A DNA stretch of 34,129 nucleotides from an uncultured Clostridium sp. (GCA_904420465.1 CAJFVL010000029.1:1-34129), one strand, 5' to 3'; numbered from the stretch's first letter, positions 1-8,246 are shown. Numbers and translations are program-made. The notes: a model not told the origin generated them from the sequence alone.

Positions 1-177
1 AAAAGTCCAAAGACTTTTCCGACAGCCTGCAAGAATGCCGATACTTTTCCGCCGCGCAGCGGCGGAAAAGTCCTCGCTGCGCTCGCTGAACGCCTTGCCA
101 AACAAGGCGTTCAGGGCATTCGATCCCACTCGAGGCGGGCTGCCGCCCCCTCGAGCTCCCCCGCCCCAACTTGAGCG
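1..177. repeat. Cluster of intergenic hairpins
   Basis: Three near-perfect inverted repeats follow one another. AAAAGTC/GACTTTT lies at 1-7 and 12-18. A 12-bp stem, CTTTTCCGCCGC with its complement, lies at 44-55 and 59-70. A second 12-bp stem, CTGAACGCCTTG with its complement, lies at 86-97 and 103-114. A weaker GAGGCGGGC/GCCCCCTC pairing lies around 133-157. I find no convincing gene in the first 360 bases. The cluster may be an intergenic palindromic repeat or the end of an upstream transcript; which one cannot be told from one copy. Confidence 0.5.
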
Positions 178-200
178 GACTCATCTCTACACAGGTTTTT

Positions 201-250
201 TGACAAACTGCGACGGGACGGCCGAGACGGCCGTCCCGTCCTGTTTGTCA
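201..250. terminator. Long inverted repeat, probable bidirectional terminator
   Basis: An inner perfect 13-bp stem (GACGGGACGGCCG, loop AGA) is extended by an outer perfect 8-bp stem TGACAAAC/GTTTGTCA. The left side is preceded by a run of six T at 196-201, which as an A-tract would favour termination on either strand. It probably insulates proC from whatever lies upstream. Confidence 0.6.
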
Positions 251-300
251 CGGCGTGAAAAAAGTTTACACAAATTCCTGTGGGAAAACCTTGACAGTTG

Positions 301-309
301 TGGTATGAT
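301..309 (+). promoter_or_regulatory. Putative extended -10 promoter of proC
   Basis: The sequence TGGTATGAT matches an extended -10 element (TGn plus TATGAT) about 55 bases before the proC start. The TTGACA at 291-296 is only 7 bases from it, too close to be its -35. The leader then contains a GGGCCGG/CCGGCCC hairpin (326-332 and 340-346) just before the Shine-Dalgarno sequence, which could affect translation. Confidence 0.4.
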
Positions 310-363
310 AAAGGCAGGAAATAAGGGGCCGGAATTCTGCCGGCCCGTTCAGGAGGGATTGTA

Positions 364-1173
364 ATGTTCCAGTCCATCGGCTTCATCGGGACGGGCAACA
401 TGGGTTCGGCCCTGGCCCGGGCCGCCGACAAGGGGGCGCCTCAGGGGGCCGTGCTGCACCTGTCCAACCGCACCCCCGCCAAGGCGGGGGAGCTGTGCCG
501 GGAGCTGCGCCATGCCGTTGTGTCCACCAATGAGACAATCGCCGGAGCGTGCGGCCTCATTTTCCTGGGAGTGAAGCCCCAGATGATGGCCGGGCTGCTG
601 GAAGGGCTGCGGCCCATTCTGTCCGCCCGCACCGACCGCTTTGTGGTCTGCAGTATGGCCGCCGGGCTGACGCTGGATACTCTGGAGGGAATGCTGGGGG
701 GAAGCTGTCCCCTCATCCGTATTCTGCCCAATACCCCCGCGGCTATCGGCCAGGGCATTGCCCAGTTCTGTGCGCGGGGTGTGTCGCAGGAGGAGAAGGA
801 CGCCTTCCTGTCCCTGCTGGCCCCCTCCGGCATTTTGGACGAGATGGACGAGGGGCTGATGGCCGCCGCCAACTGCATTTCAGGCTGCGGCGTGGCCTTC
901 GCCTCCCTGTTTATGGAGGCGCTGGCCGACGGAGGGGTAGCCTGCGGCCTGCCCCGGGACAAGGCTCTGCTGTGTGCGGCCCAGACTCTGGCGGGCACCG
1001 GGGCCCTCTATCTGGACGCCCGGCAGCACCCCGGACCCATGAAGGACGCGGTGTGCTCCCCCGGGGGGACCACCATCCAGGGGGTGCGGACGCTGGAGAA
1101 GGCCGGCTTCCGCTCCGCCTGCATAGAAGCGGTGATTGCCGCGTACGAAAAGACCCTTTCCATGGGGAAATGA
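364..1173 (+). CDS. proC: Pyrroline-5-carboxylate reductase
   Basis: This enzyme catalyses the last step of proline synthesis, the NAD(P)H-dependent reduction of 1-pyrroline-5-carboxylate to L-proline in the cytoplasm. The 269-residue length is normal for the family. The N-terminal Rossmann fingerprint GTGNMG is at residues 9-14. The C-terminal dimerisation and substrate domain carries the family signature SPGGTT at about residue 232. AGGAGG at 351-356 sits 7 bases before the ATG. It is the first gene of a proline cluster with proB and proA, and its stop lies about 50 bases before proB, consistent with co-transcription. Confidence 0.95.
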   Translation: MFQSIGFIGTGNMGSALARAADKGAPQGAVLHLSNRTPAKAGELCRELRHAVVSTNETIAGACGLIFLGVKPQMMAGLLEGLRPILSARTDRFVVCSMAAGLTLDTLEGMLGGSCPLIRILPNTPAAIGQGIAQFCARGVSQEEKDAFLSLLAPSGILDEMDEGLMAAANCISGCGVAFASLFMEALADGGVACGLPRDKALLCAAQTLAGTGALYLDARQHPGPMKDAVCSPGGTTIQGVRTLEKAGFRSACIEAVIAAYEKTLSMGK

Positions 1174-1220
1174 CACAGAGGCCGGAGCGGCAGACGCGCC
1201 GGAAAAAGGAGTTGCACGGG

Positions 1221-2009
1221 ATGCGGATTGTTGTTAAGGTGGGCACCTCGACGCTGGCCCACGCCACTGGGCGGCTGAATATCCGCCATGTGGAGGAACT
1301 GGTCAAGGTGTTCTCCGACCTGAAAAACGCGGGACATGAGATGATTCTGGTGTCATCGGGAGCCATCGGCATGGGAGTGGGCAAGCTGAACCTGCCTGGC
1401 CGTCCGGCCGACATGCCCACCAAGCAGGCCGCTGCCGCTGTGGGCCAGTGTGAGCTGATGTACACCTATGACAGGCTGTTTGCCCAGTACAACCACACCG
1501 TGGCCCAGATTCTGCTTAACGGAGGGGATGTCCACGACCCCTACCGCTGCGCCAACGTGCAGAACACCCTGAGCAGGCTGCTGGAGCTGGGGGCTCTGCC
1601 CATCATCAATGAGAACGACGCCGTGGGCACCGACGAAATTGGGGTGTCCTCCACCATCGGGGAAAATGACACCCTGTCCGCCATTGTGGCCCAGCTGGCC
1701 CGGGCCGACCTGCTGGTCCTGCTCAGCGACATTGAGGGACTCTATACCGCCGATCCGCGAAGGGACCCGGACGCCCGGCTCATCCCGGTGGTGGAGGAGG
1801 TCACCCCCGAGATTGAGGCGCTGGCCGGCGGCAAGGGGAGCGAGCTGGCGGTGGGGGGAATGGCCACCAAGCTGAAGGCGGCCCGGATGGCGGCCGAGAT
1901 CGGCTGTGACATGATCATTACCAATGGACAGTACCCGGAGCGGCTGTATGACATTGCCGAGGGCAAACAGGTGGGCACCCGCTTCCTGGGGAGGAAAAGC
2001 GGGAGCTGA
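1221..2009 (+). CDS. proB: Glutamate 5-kinase, short form without PUA domain
   Basis: ProB phosphorylates L-glutamate to gamma-glutamyl phosphate, the first and usually feedback-controlled step of proline synthesis. The amino-acid-kinase fold starts at once with MRIVVKVGTSTL, and IINENDAV and a late GGMATKLKAA glycine/lysine segment are present. I chose ATG 1221 because AAGGAG lies 9 bases upstream; the frame is open much farther upstream, but that part is the shadow of proC. At 262 residues it ends after the kinase domain and lacks the C-terminal PUA domain found in the longer (about 370-residue) form. Short forms without PUA are known in several bacteria. Confidence 0.94.
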   Translation: MRIVVKVGTSTLAHATGRLNIRHVEELVKVFSDLKNAGHEMILVSSGAIGMGVGKLNLPGRPADMPTKQAAAAVGQCELMYTYDRLFAQYNHTVAQILLNGGDVHDPYRCANVQNTLSRLLELGALPIINENDAVGTDEIGVSSTIGENDTLSAIVAQLARADLLVLLSDIEGLYTADPRRDPDARLIPVVEEVTPEIEALAGGKGSELAVGGMATKLKAARMAAEIGCDMIITNGQYPERLYDIAEGKQVGTRFLGRKSGS

Positions 2010-2041
2010 CCGTCCATAGCGGCAGGTGTGAGGAGGAGACC

Positions 2042-2386
2042 ATGAAAAAAGTGAAAATTACCGTCCTGCGCAAGACCCTGCAGGAGGATCTGGCCCGGGA
2101 GTACGGGGCGGAGGGCCTGTCCGCCTGCCCTATGCTTCGGGAAGGGCAGGTGTTTTACGCCGACTACGCCAAGCCGGAGGGCCTGTGTGACGAGGCCTGG
2201 AAAGCCATCTATCAGTATGTGTTTGCCCTGGCCCACGGGGCGGATCAGGGACTGTTCTACTACGGAGACTGGATTCGCAAGCCCGGAGTGGCTATCTGCT
2301 CCTGCAATGACGGCCTGCGGCCCGTTATCTTCAAGCTGGAGGCCACCGATCAGGAGTCGGAGATCAATTACACTCCGGTGAATTGA
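2042..2386 (+). CDS. TIGR04076-like small protein
   Basis: This 114-residue protein has the pattern I associate with the uncharacterised TIGR04076 family. It starts with KVKITVLRK, has ACPMLREGQ near residue 30, a central W..I..YV.AL segment, and ends with CNDGLRPVIFKLE. Conserved cysteines near residues 30 and 90 could bind metal or be redox-active, but no function is established. GAGGAG lies immediately before the ATG. It lies 32 bases after proB and 14 bases before the next small gene, inside the proline cluster, so it is probably co-transcribed. A role in proline metabolism is not implied by sequence. Confidence 0.8.
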   Translation: MKKVKITVLRKTLQEDLAREYGAEGLSACPMLREGQVFYADYAKPEGLCDEAWKAIYQYVFALAHGADQGLFYYGDWIRKPGVAICSCNDGLRPVIFKLEATDQESEINYTPVN

Positions 2387-2399
2387 AGGAGAATATTAC

Positions 2400-2651
2400 A
2401 TGCTGCAATATAAATTTGACACCCAGCTGCTGATCCAGGGCTGCCAGGAGGACGAGGATGCGGTGGACGGCTATATCCGCCGCCACTTTCCCGGAGACTG
2501 CCTGATCGTAGCCGGGGACGAGGAGGTCATGAAGCTTCACTTTCACACCAACCTCCCCTGGCGGGTGCTGGAGTACTGCGCCTCCCTGGGGGAGATCTAT
2601 GATATTGTGGTGGAAAATATGGAGCGCCAGGAGCAGGGATTGAATGGCTGA
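2400..2651 (+). CDS. Stand-alone FakA/YloV-like domain protein
   Basis: The 83 residues resemble the segment that follows the DAK2 kinase domain in YloV/FakA-type proteins (fatty-acid kinase subunit A). It has a start like YKFDTQLLIQG, then GDCLIVAGDEEVMKLHFHTNLPWRVLEY, then GEIYDIVVENMERQ. The HFHTN and ENM..Q motifs are the most telling. The nucleotide-binding kinase domain is missing, so it cannot be a kinase by itself; it may bind a ligand or partner. GAAGGAG lies 8 bases before the ATG. It is probably co-transcribed with its neighbours between proB and proA. The family assignment comes from motif recall and a profile search would settle it. Confidence 0.65.
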   Translation: MLQYKFDTQLLIQGCQEDEDAVDGYIRRHFPGDCLIVAGDEEVMKLHFHTNLPWRVLEYCASLGEIYDIVVENMERQEQGLNG

Positions 2652-2708
2652 AACAACCCGTTTAGCGGAGAGAAGGCCTCAGAGGCAGGCGGAAAGGGAA
2701 GAGTGACA

Positions 2709-3965
2709 ATGACCACGATGGAACTGCTTGAGCGGGCCAAAGGCGCCAAAAGCGCCATGGCCCTGGCGGATACTGAGACAAAGAACAGGGCGCTGCTGGC
2801 TATGGCAGACGCCCTGGAGGCGAAACAGGAGGCCATTCTGGCCGCCAATGCCCAAGATCTGGCAGACGCCAGGGGAACCATCTCTGACGTGATGCTGGAC
2901 CGGCTGGCCCTGACGCCCGGCCGTATTGACGGCATGGCCAAGGGTATCCGGGAGGTGGCGGACCTGCCCGACCCGGTGGGAGCGGTGCTCAGCCGGGTGG
3001 AGCGGCCCAACGGCCTGGTGGTGGAAAAGACGGCGGTGCCCATGGGCGTCATCGCCATCATCTACGAATCCCGGCCCAACGTCACCTCGGACGCCGCCGT
3101 TCTGGCGCTGAAGGCAGGTTCGGCCTGTGTGCTGCGGGGCGGGAAGGAGGCCCACCGCTCGGCGGCCGCCATTGTGGAAGCGTTAAAGGAGGGGCTGGGA
3201 CGGGCTGGGCTGCCAGCCGACGCCCTGCAGCTGGTGGAGGACACCAGCCGCGCCTCCGCCAACGAGCTGATGACCGCCAGCGGCTATGTGGACCTGCTGA
3301 TTCCCCGGGGGGGCGCGGGCCTGATCCGGGCCTGTGTGGACAACGCCACCGTCCCGGTGATCGAGACGGGTACCGGCATCTGTCATATCTATGTGGACCG
3401 TTCCGCCGACCTGGATATGGCCCTGGACATTGTGGAGAACGCCAAGTGCTCCCGGCCCTCGGTGTGCAACGCCGCCGAGGTGTGTCTGGTTCACCGGGAG
3501 ATCGCCGGGGACTTTCTGCCCCGGCTGAAGGAGCGTCTGACGGACAGCCGGACGGCTGCCGGACTTCCTCCCGTGGAGCTGCGGCTGGACCCCGCCGCCG
3601 CGGCCGTCATTCCGGGCACCCCCGCGGGAATACGGGACTTTGATACCGAATTTCTGGACTATATTCTGGCCGTCAAGGTGGTGGATGGGGTGGACGAGGC
3701 TGTCGCTCATATTGCTGCCCACTCCACCGGCCACTCAGAGGCCATTGTCACCGCGGATGAACGGGCGGCCGGCAGCTTTCTGCGGCGGGTGGATTCGGCT
3801 GCCGTCTATTGGAATGCCTCCACCCGCTTCACCGACGGGGGAGAATTCGGTTTGGGCTGTGAGATGGGCATCTCCACCCAAAAGCTTCACGCCCGGGGTC
3901 CCCTGGGGCTCCAGGAGCTGTGCACTTTCAAATATATCGCCAGGGGAACGGGACAGGTGCGCTGA
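2709..3965 (+). CDS. proA: Gamma-glutamyl phosphate reductase
   Basis: ProA reduces gamma-glutamyl phosphate to glutamate 5-semialdehyde with NADPH, between ProB and ProC. The aldehyde-dehydrogenase fold spans the whole protein of about 418 residues. The segment [12 protein letters not shown] and the catalytic cysteine context PSVCNAAEV are conserved, and the C-terminus has [13 protein letters not shown], typical of ProA. I favour ATG 2709 because AGGGA lies 9 bases upstream; GTG 2703 in the same frame is too close to that site, and ATG 2718 is also possible. It ends the proline cluster, separated from proB by two small genes. Confidence 0.95.
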   Translation: MTTMELLERAKGAKSAMALADTETKNRALLAMADALEAKQEAILAANAQDLADARGTISDVMLDRLALTPGRIDGMAKGIREVADLPDPVGAVLSRVERPNGLVVEKTAVPMGVIAIIYESRPNVTSDAAVLALKAGSACVLRGGKEAHRSAAAIVEALKEGLGRAGLPADALQLVEDTSRASANELMTASGYVDLLIPRGGAGLIRACVDNATVPVIETGTGICHIYVDRSADLDMALDIVENAKCSRPSVCNAAEVCLVHREIAGDFLPRLKERLTDSRTAAGLPPVELRLDPAAAAVIPGTPAGIRDFDTEFLDYILAVKVVDGVDEAVAHIAAHSTGHSEAIVTADERAAGSFLRRVDSAAVYWNASTRFTDGGEFGLGCEMGISTQKLHARGPLGLQELCTFKYIARGTGQVR

Positions 3966-4167
3966 ATCCGGCCGGCGGCGGATTTTACCCCGCCCCGACC
4001 ATAAGCCTCTGCTCACCTCCCTCTTATTTCCTGCTGACAGGCGGACCTGTTCCGGTCTAAAATGGAAGGGAGCCGGGCGGGTTCGTGCTGAAGGCCGCCT
4101 GCGGCGCCTGCCGCGGGACGGCGATCCATTCCACACCATTTACTTATAACAGAAAGGACTGATACCC

Positions 4168-4665
4168 ATGAACCACTATATGCGCGAGTTCGTCAACGCC
4201 ACCGCGGAGCTGCTGTGCTCTGAGCAGGTTCGGATGATGGGCCGCTGGAAGCACCATGGCCCCGTCACCACTCTGGACCACTCCCTGTTTGTGGCCTACC
4301 TGTCCTTCCGGGCGGCGCGGGCGCTGGGGCTGGATGCCGGGGCGGCCGCCAGGGGCGGGCTGCTTCATGATCTGTACCTGTACGATTCCAGGGACAAGTC
4401 CGCCCACCCCGGATGGCAGTGCTTCGACCATCCCCGGGCGGCCGCCCGGAACGCCGAGCAGCTGACCGAGTTGACGGACAAGGAGCGCAACATTATTCTG
4501 TCCCACATGTGGCCTCTGGGGGGACAGCTGCCCCGGTCTCTGGAGGCATGGCTGGTAGACCTGGTGGATACCCTGTGTGCCGGCCTGGAGCTGAGCGGGC
4601 TGTATCGGCCCTCCCAACTGCGGGAGCGGCTGGGCGTGTGTCCGCTGCGGGCTGCCTCTGCCTGA
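4168..4665 (+). CDS. HD-domain phosphohydrolase-like protein
   Basis: The 165-residue protein has the metal-binding pattern of the HD superfamily: H38 in LDHS, the H67-D68 doublet in GLLHDLY, H113 in SHMWPL and the aspartates of VDLVD near residue 131. HD proteins hydrolyse phosphate esters of nucleotides or signalling molecules, but the substrate cannot be read from sequence. The Shine-Dalgarno AGAAAGGA lies about 10 bases before the ATG. It stands alone, 200 bases after proA and with a terminator just behind it, so it is probably a separate unit. Confidence 0.85.
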   Translation: MNHYMREFVNATAELLCSEQVRMMGRWKHHGPVTTLDHSLFVAYLSFRAARALGLDAGAAARGGLLHDLYLYDSRDKSAHPGWQCFDHPRAAARNAEQLTELTDKERNIILSHMWPLGGQLPRSLEAWLVDLVDTLCAGLELSGLYRPSQLRERLGVCPLRAASA

Positions 4666-4674
4666 GACGGCTGT

Positions 4675-4709
4675 AAGCGCACCCTCTCCCGGCAAGAGGG
4701 GGTGCGCTT
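4675..4709 (+). terminator. Rho-independent terminator after the HD gene
   Basis: AAGCGCACCC and GGGTGCGCTT form a GC-rich stem, extended by TCT/AGA with a small bulge. A T-rich stretch follows. It starts 10 bases after the stop codon. Confidence 0.8.
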
Positions 4710-4772
4710 CTTGTGTGATTGTACAATTTTGCAGGGAAATTGGCGATTCTCGCCTACTTAAAAAAATTTTGC

Positions 4773-4801
4773 TTGTCACATCAGGAAAACCCTGATAATA
4801 T
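4773..4801 (+). promoter_or_regulatory. Sigma-A type promoter for glmU-like/prs unit
   Basis: TTGTCA and TAATAT are separated by exactly 17 bases. An A/T tract (AAAAAAATTTT) lies just upstream of the -35 and could act as an UP element. It lies between the HD-gene terminator and the GlmU-like gene and points to it. Confidence 0.8.
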
Positions 4802-4876
4802 GCTATCATGTAGTGGACGAACATGGATGCAGAGGCGGAAGGTCCGCCCGCTGCGCACAGGAGGACTGACGCCAGT

Positions 4877-5563
4877 ATGAAGTTTGAGGAGACCCGGAGC
4901 ATGGACGCCAAGCGCAGGCAGCTGCTGGAGGCGGGAGTGCAGATGATGGACCCCGCCGCCGTCTATGTGGATGACGCTGTCACTGTGGGGGAGGGGACTC
5001 TGCTGCTGCCCGGCACCATTCTGCGGGGAAACACCCGGATCGGGCCCAACTGCCAGATTGGCCCCAATGTGATGCTCACGGACTGCGTGGTGGAGGAGGG
5101 CTGCACCATCAACGCCTCCCAATGTGAGGAGAGCCGCATCTGCAGGAACTGCCAGATTGGCCCCTACACCCATATCCGGCCCCACTGCGTGGTGGGGGAG
5201 GGGTCCAAGATCGGCGCCTTTGTCCAGCTGAAAAACTGCAGCCTGGGCGAGGGCACCAAAATGGCGCACCTGACCTATGTGGGAGACAGCGACGTGGGCG
5301 ATCACTGCAACTTCGGCTGCGGTACCGTCACCTGCAACTACGACGGCTTCCAGAAATCCCGCACTACGATAGGCAGCAATGTATTTGTGGGCTGCAATAC
5401 CAACTTTGTACCCCCGGTGAAGGTGGGAGACGGGGCCTATATCGCCGCTGCCACCACCGTGACCCAGGATGTTCCTGCCGACGCCATGGTCATCGGCCGC
5501 ACCCGCCAGCAGGTCAAGGAGGGCTGGGCTGCGGTCAACCGCGAGAAGAAAGGCGGACGGTGA
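4877..5563 (+). CDS. glmU: GlmU-like left-handed beta-helix acetyltransferase, no uridylyltransferase half
   Basis: The protein matches the C-terminal half of GlmU, which acetylates glucosamine-1-phosphate on the route to UDP-GlcNAc. It consists almost wholly of hexapeptide repeats such as IGPNCQIGPNVML. The GlmU acetyltransferase site is recognisable in KMAHLTYVGD (catalytic His), GCGTVTCNYDG and the late TTVTQDV. The N-terminal pyrophosphorylase domain, about 230 residues in full-length GlmU, is absent, and no such gene lies upstream. ATG 4877 has AGGAGG 12 bases upstream; ATG 4901 with GAGGAG at 9 bases is equally credible. It sits before prs, the usual place of glmU in Firmicutes. Confidence 0.8.
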   Translation: MKFEETRSMDAKRRQLLEAGVQMMDPAAVYVDDAVTVGEGTLLLPGTILRGNTRIGPNCQIGPNVMLTDCVVEEGCTINASQCEESRICRNCQIGPYTHIRPHCVVGEGSKIGAFVQLKNCSLGEGTKMAHLTYVGDSDVGDHCNFGCGTVTCNYDGFQKSRTTIGSNVFVGCNTNFVPPVKVGDGAYIAAATTVTQDVPADAMVIGRTRQQVKEGWAAVNREKKGGR

Positions 5564-5658
5564 GCGCCGGGCTCACTGGATCTCTGTTCAGACATACTAA
5601 ATTTGGTTCGTCCGCTGAAAGAGGGCCGGCGAACCCCAACATGGGAGGAAGCTGCAAT

Positions 5659-6642
5659 ATGATCGCACACGGGAAGGATATCAAGGTATTTACCGGAAAC
5701 TCCAATCCCAAGCTGGCAAAGGACATCTGCCGGGAGCTGGGCATCCCGCTGGGCAATTCAGAGGTGGGGGCGTTCTCGGATGGGGAGAATTTCGCCTCCA
5801 TCTATGAGACGGTCCGTGGCTCTGACGTGTTCGTGGTCCAATCCACCTGCTCCTTTGTGGACGATGGCAAGCCGGGCACGGTCAACGACGCGCTGATGGA
5901 GCTGCTTATCATGATTGACGCCCTGCGCCGGGCCTCCGCCGGACGGATCACCGCTGTGATTCCTTACTTTGGATATGCCCGGCAGGACCGCAAGACCAAG
6001 CCCCGGGACCCCATCTCCGCCAAGCTGGTGGCCAATCTGATCACCACCGCCGGCGCCGACCGGGTGCTGACCATGGACCTGCACGCCAACCAGATTCAGG
6101 GCTTCTTTGATATTCCGGTGGACAACCTGCTGGGTTCTCCCATTTTTGTGGAGCACTTTTCCCAGAAGTATGCCGCCGTCCATGATGACACCATGGTGGT
6201 CTCCCCCGATGTGGGCAGCGTGGCCCGGGCCCGGGCCTTTGCGCAGAAGCTGAATATGCCGCTGGCCATTGTGGACAAGCGGCGGCAGAAGGCCAACTCC
6301 TCCGAGGTCATGAATATCATCGGCGATGTGCGGGACAAGCACGTCATTCTGCTGGATGACATGGTGGACACCGGCGGCTCCCTGTGCCACGCCGCCAAGG
6401 CCCTGGTGGAGATCGGGCACGCCAAGGATGTCACCGCCTGCGCCTCCCACGGGGTGCTCTCCGGTCCGTCCATCCAGCGCATCAACGACAGTGTGCTGGA
6501 CGAGGTGATCTTCCTGGACACCATTCCGGCCAAGCCGGGGGTCCGCTGCGACAAGATCCGGTATATCTCGGTGGCCCACATGTTTGCCGAGGCCATCAGC
6601 CACATTTACATGGAGACCTCGGTGTCTCCCCTGTTCCTGTAA
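5659..6642 (+). CDS. prs: Ribose-phosphate pyrophosphokinase (PRPP synthetase)
   Basis: Prs makes phosphoribosyl pyrophosphate from ribose 5-phosphate and ATP, the precursor for nucleotides, histidine and tryptophan. The 327 residues show the family order: FSDGEN near residue 37, YFGYARQDRK, the divalent-metal region DLHANQIQGFF, and the PRPP-binding loop VILLDDMVDTGGS. GGGAGGAA lies 8 bases before ATG 5659. The open frame extends to GTG 5560, touching the glmU-like stop, but that extension has no family similarity. It follows the GlmU-like gene by 95 bases. Confidence 0.95.
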   Translation: MIAHGKDIKVFTGNSNPKLAKDICRELGIPLGNSEVGAFSDGENFASIYETVRGSDVFVVQSTCSFVDDGKPGTVNDALMELLIMIDALRRASAGRITAVIPYFGYARQDRKTKPRDPISAKLVANLITTAGADRVLTMDLHANQIQGFFDIPVDNLLGSPIFVEHFSQKYAAVHDDTMVVSPDVGSVARARAFAQKLNMPLAIVDKRRQKANSSEVMNIIGDVRDKHVILLDDMVDTGGSLCHAAKALVEIGHAKDVTACASHGVLSGPSIQRINDSVLDEVIFLDTIPAKPGVRCDKIRYISVAHMFAEAISHIYMETSVSPLFL

Positions 6643-6660
6643 GAAACAGAACATGTCCAA

Positions 6661-6687
6661 AGGGGCGGGTAACCCATACCCGCCCCT
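6661..6687 (+). terminator. Hairpin between prs and pth
   Basis: A perfect 11-bp stem AGGGGCGGGTA/TACCCGCCCCT with a 5-base loop starts 18 bases after the prs stop. The following bases are only moderately T-rich (ATTTAACC), so partial read-through into pth is likely. Confidence 0.65.
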
Positions 6688-6714
6688 ATTTAACCTGTCT
6701 GAGCGAGGAATGTC

Positions 6715-7308
6715 ATGCTGTTCAAACGAGATGCCGGGGGAGCCTCCTGGCTGCTGGTGTGCCTGGGCAATCCGGGAGACAAATATGAGAATACCCGCCA
6801 CAATGTCGGCTTTATGGTGGCCGATGAGCTTGGCGAGCGCCAGCGCGCCCCCATCCAGAAGCTGAAGTTCAAGGCGCTGACCAACCTGTTCACCATTTCC
6901 GGGGAAAAGGTGCTGGTCATGAAGCCGGTGACCTATATGAACCTGTCCGGCGAGGCGGTGCGCCCGGCGGCGGACTTTTACAAGATTTCCCCGGACCATG
7001 TGCTGGTGATATCCGACGACACCGCCCTGGCGGTGGGGCGGCTGCGTATCCGCCGGGGCGGCTCCGCCGGGGGACATAACGGCCTGAAAAGCATCATCCA
7101 GCACCTGGGTACCGACCAGTTTCCCCGTATCCGGGTGGGAGTGGGGGAGAAACCCCATCCTGATTATGATATGGCCGACTGGGTGCTGGGCCATTTTCAG
7201 GGTGAGGACAAAAAGGCCATTGACGCCGCGGTAAAGCGGGCGGCCGACGCGGTGGAGTGCCTGATTGGCGAGGGTGTGGACCGGGCCATGAACCGGTTCA
7301 ACGGATAA
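6715..7308 (+). CDS. pth: Peptidyl-tRNA hydrolase
   Basis: Pth releases peptides from tRNAs that dropped off ribosomes and is normally essential. Residues LGNPGDKYENTRHNVGF carry the conserved asparagine and the catalytic histidine (H29). KPVTYMNLSG, the aspartate-containing SDD segment and GGHNGLKS follow, all Pth signatures. The 197 residues are normal. GAGGAA lies just upstream of the ATG. The first ten residues before SWLLVCLGNPG are a slight extension over many homologues. It sits between prs and mfd as is usual in Firmicutes. Confidence 0.95.
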   Translation: MLFKRDAGGASWLLVCLGNPGDKYENTRHNVGFMVADELGERQRAPIQKLKFKALTNLFTISGEKVLVMKPVTYMNLSGEAVRPAADFYKISPDHVLVISDDTALAVGRLRIRRGGSAGGHNGLKSIIQHLGTDQFPRIRVGVGEKPHPDYDMADWVLGHFQGEDKKAIDAAVKRAADAVECLIGEGVDRAMNRFNG

Positions 7309-7361
7309 TCTTCAATAAATTTTAAGAAAAATCTTCCTAAGGTCTTAAATTCCACAGGATA

Positions 7362-7393
7362 TCCTAACTGCGATTTGATACGCTGTGTTAGGA
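7362..7393 (+). promoter_or_regulatory. Possible Shine-Dalgarno-sequestering hairpin
   Basis: TCCTAAC at 7362-7368 is complementary to GTTAGGA at 7387-7393. The latter overlaps the Shine-Dalgarno sequence TTAGGAGGGG of the next gene. Pairing across an 18-base loop would mask part of the ribosome binding site. The upstream A/T-rich stretch (7310-7355) contains TTAAG-like boxes that might be promoter elements. Confidence 0.3.
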
Positions 7394-7402
7394 GGGGACC
7401 TG

Positions 7403-8167
7403 ATGAAGTGGTTTTTACTCACCCATGTCCGAAAGCTGTTCCGGCTGTGGTGCATCCTGGGCGCTCTGCTGTGGCTGGCTGGCGTGCTCATGCGGCCTGA
7501 TGCCCCCATTACGCTGTTTCTGCTGTGGATGCTCTGGATTCAGGCGGGATTCTGGGGCGGAAATCTCTTTGCGGGGTGGATGGGCATTCTGGCCTTCCGC
7601 AGGCTGGACGAGGACTGTGACCCGGAGCCGCTGCTCGCGGTGAGCCAAAGCGTTCTGGCGCAAAATCCAAACGCCTGCTGCTACCGGGTTTATGAGGCCT
7701 GGGCCCTGTCCCTGCTGGGACGGCAGGAGGAGGCGGCGGCAGCCGCGGCGCTGGCGGAGGGACGCCGGCGCCTGTGGCGGAAGCCCCGGCTGCTGCTGAT
7801 GTGGAGCGCTGCTCTGCCCCCCGATGATCCCCGCCAGAAGAGGGCCCAGGCCGCGCTGGAGCGGTTTGCCGGGCGGAAGCTCGGGAGGCACCGGGCCATG
7901 ATCCGCAGCGCGCTGGAGCGCCAACGGATCTATGCCCAGATGAGCCGGGGGGCAGACGAGCTGGAGCCCGCGCTGCTGGCCGCCCTGGAGCAGGCGGGAT
8001 GCACCCGGGAGCAGGTGGGGGCCCACCTGGCCCTGGGGCTGTATTACCTCCAGCGGGGGGACACGGCCCGGGTCCAGGCGCATTTGTCCTTTGTGGCTGC
8101 CCACGGCAACAAGCTCAAGGTCAGGGCGGAGGCGGAACGCCTCCTGTGCCGCATGCCCGCCGTCTGA
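7403..8167 (+). CDS. Membrane-anchored protein with TPR-like helical domain
   Basis: The N-terminus has two predicted transmembrane segments (about residues 11-27 and 34-58, rich in Leu, Trp and Gly). A roughly 190-residue alpha-helical region of Ala/Leu/Arg-rich repeats follows, with features of tetratricopeptide helices such as YRVYEAWALSLLGRQEEA and HLALGLYYLQRGD. The 254-residue protein should face the cytoplasm with its helical domain. I do not recognise a named family. TTAGGAGGGG lies about 7 bases before ATG 7403. It sits between pth and mfd, where Bacillus has the small gene fin; there is no similarity to that. Confidence 0.75.
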   Translation: MKWFLLTHVRKLFRLWCILGALLWLAGVLMRPDAPITLFLLWMLWIQAGFWGGNLFAGWMGILAFRRLDEDCDPEPLLAVSQSVLAQNPNACCYRVYEAWALSLLGRQEEAAAAAALAEGRRRLWRKPRLLLMWSAALPPDDPRQKRAQAALERFAGRKLGRHRAMIRSALERQRIYAQMSRGADELEPALLAALEQAGCTREQVGAHLALGLYYLQRGDTARVQAHLSFVAAHGNKLKVRAEAERLLCRMPAV

Positions 8168-8220
8168 CCTTCCCCAGCAGGAGGCAGCTCAGAGCGGAAG
8201 CCAACACACTGAAACGTGTC

Positions 8221-8246
8221 CCCCCCTCTCCTTTCGGAGCGGGGGG
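8221..8246 (+). terminator. GC-rich hairpin before mfd
   Basis: CCCCCC and GGGGGG plus CTCC/GGAG form a 10-bp stem with one mismatch and a TTTC loop. There is no U-tract, so it may be an attenuator or processing hairpin rather than a true terminator. Confidence 0.35.

Noticed and set aside
291-309. TTGACA and TATGAT as a standard promoter pair
   Set aside because: They are only 7 bases apart, so the extended -10 alone is proposed.
549-1220. In-frame N-terminal extension of proB
   Set aside because: It overlaps proC and has Arg/Gly-rich shadow composition. ATG 1221 has a good ribosome binding site and matches the family start.
5758-7194. 478-codon open frame on the - strand opposite prs and pth
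   Set aside because: It has a biased composition with no domain and spans two real, well-conserved + genes.
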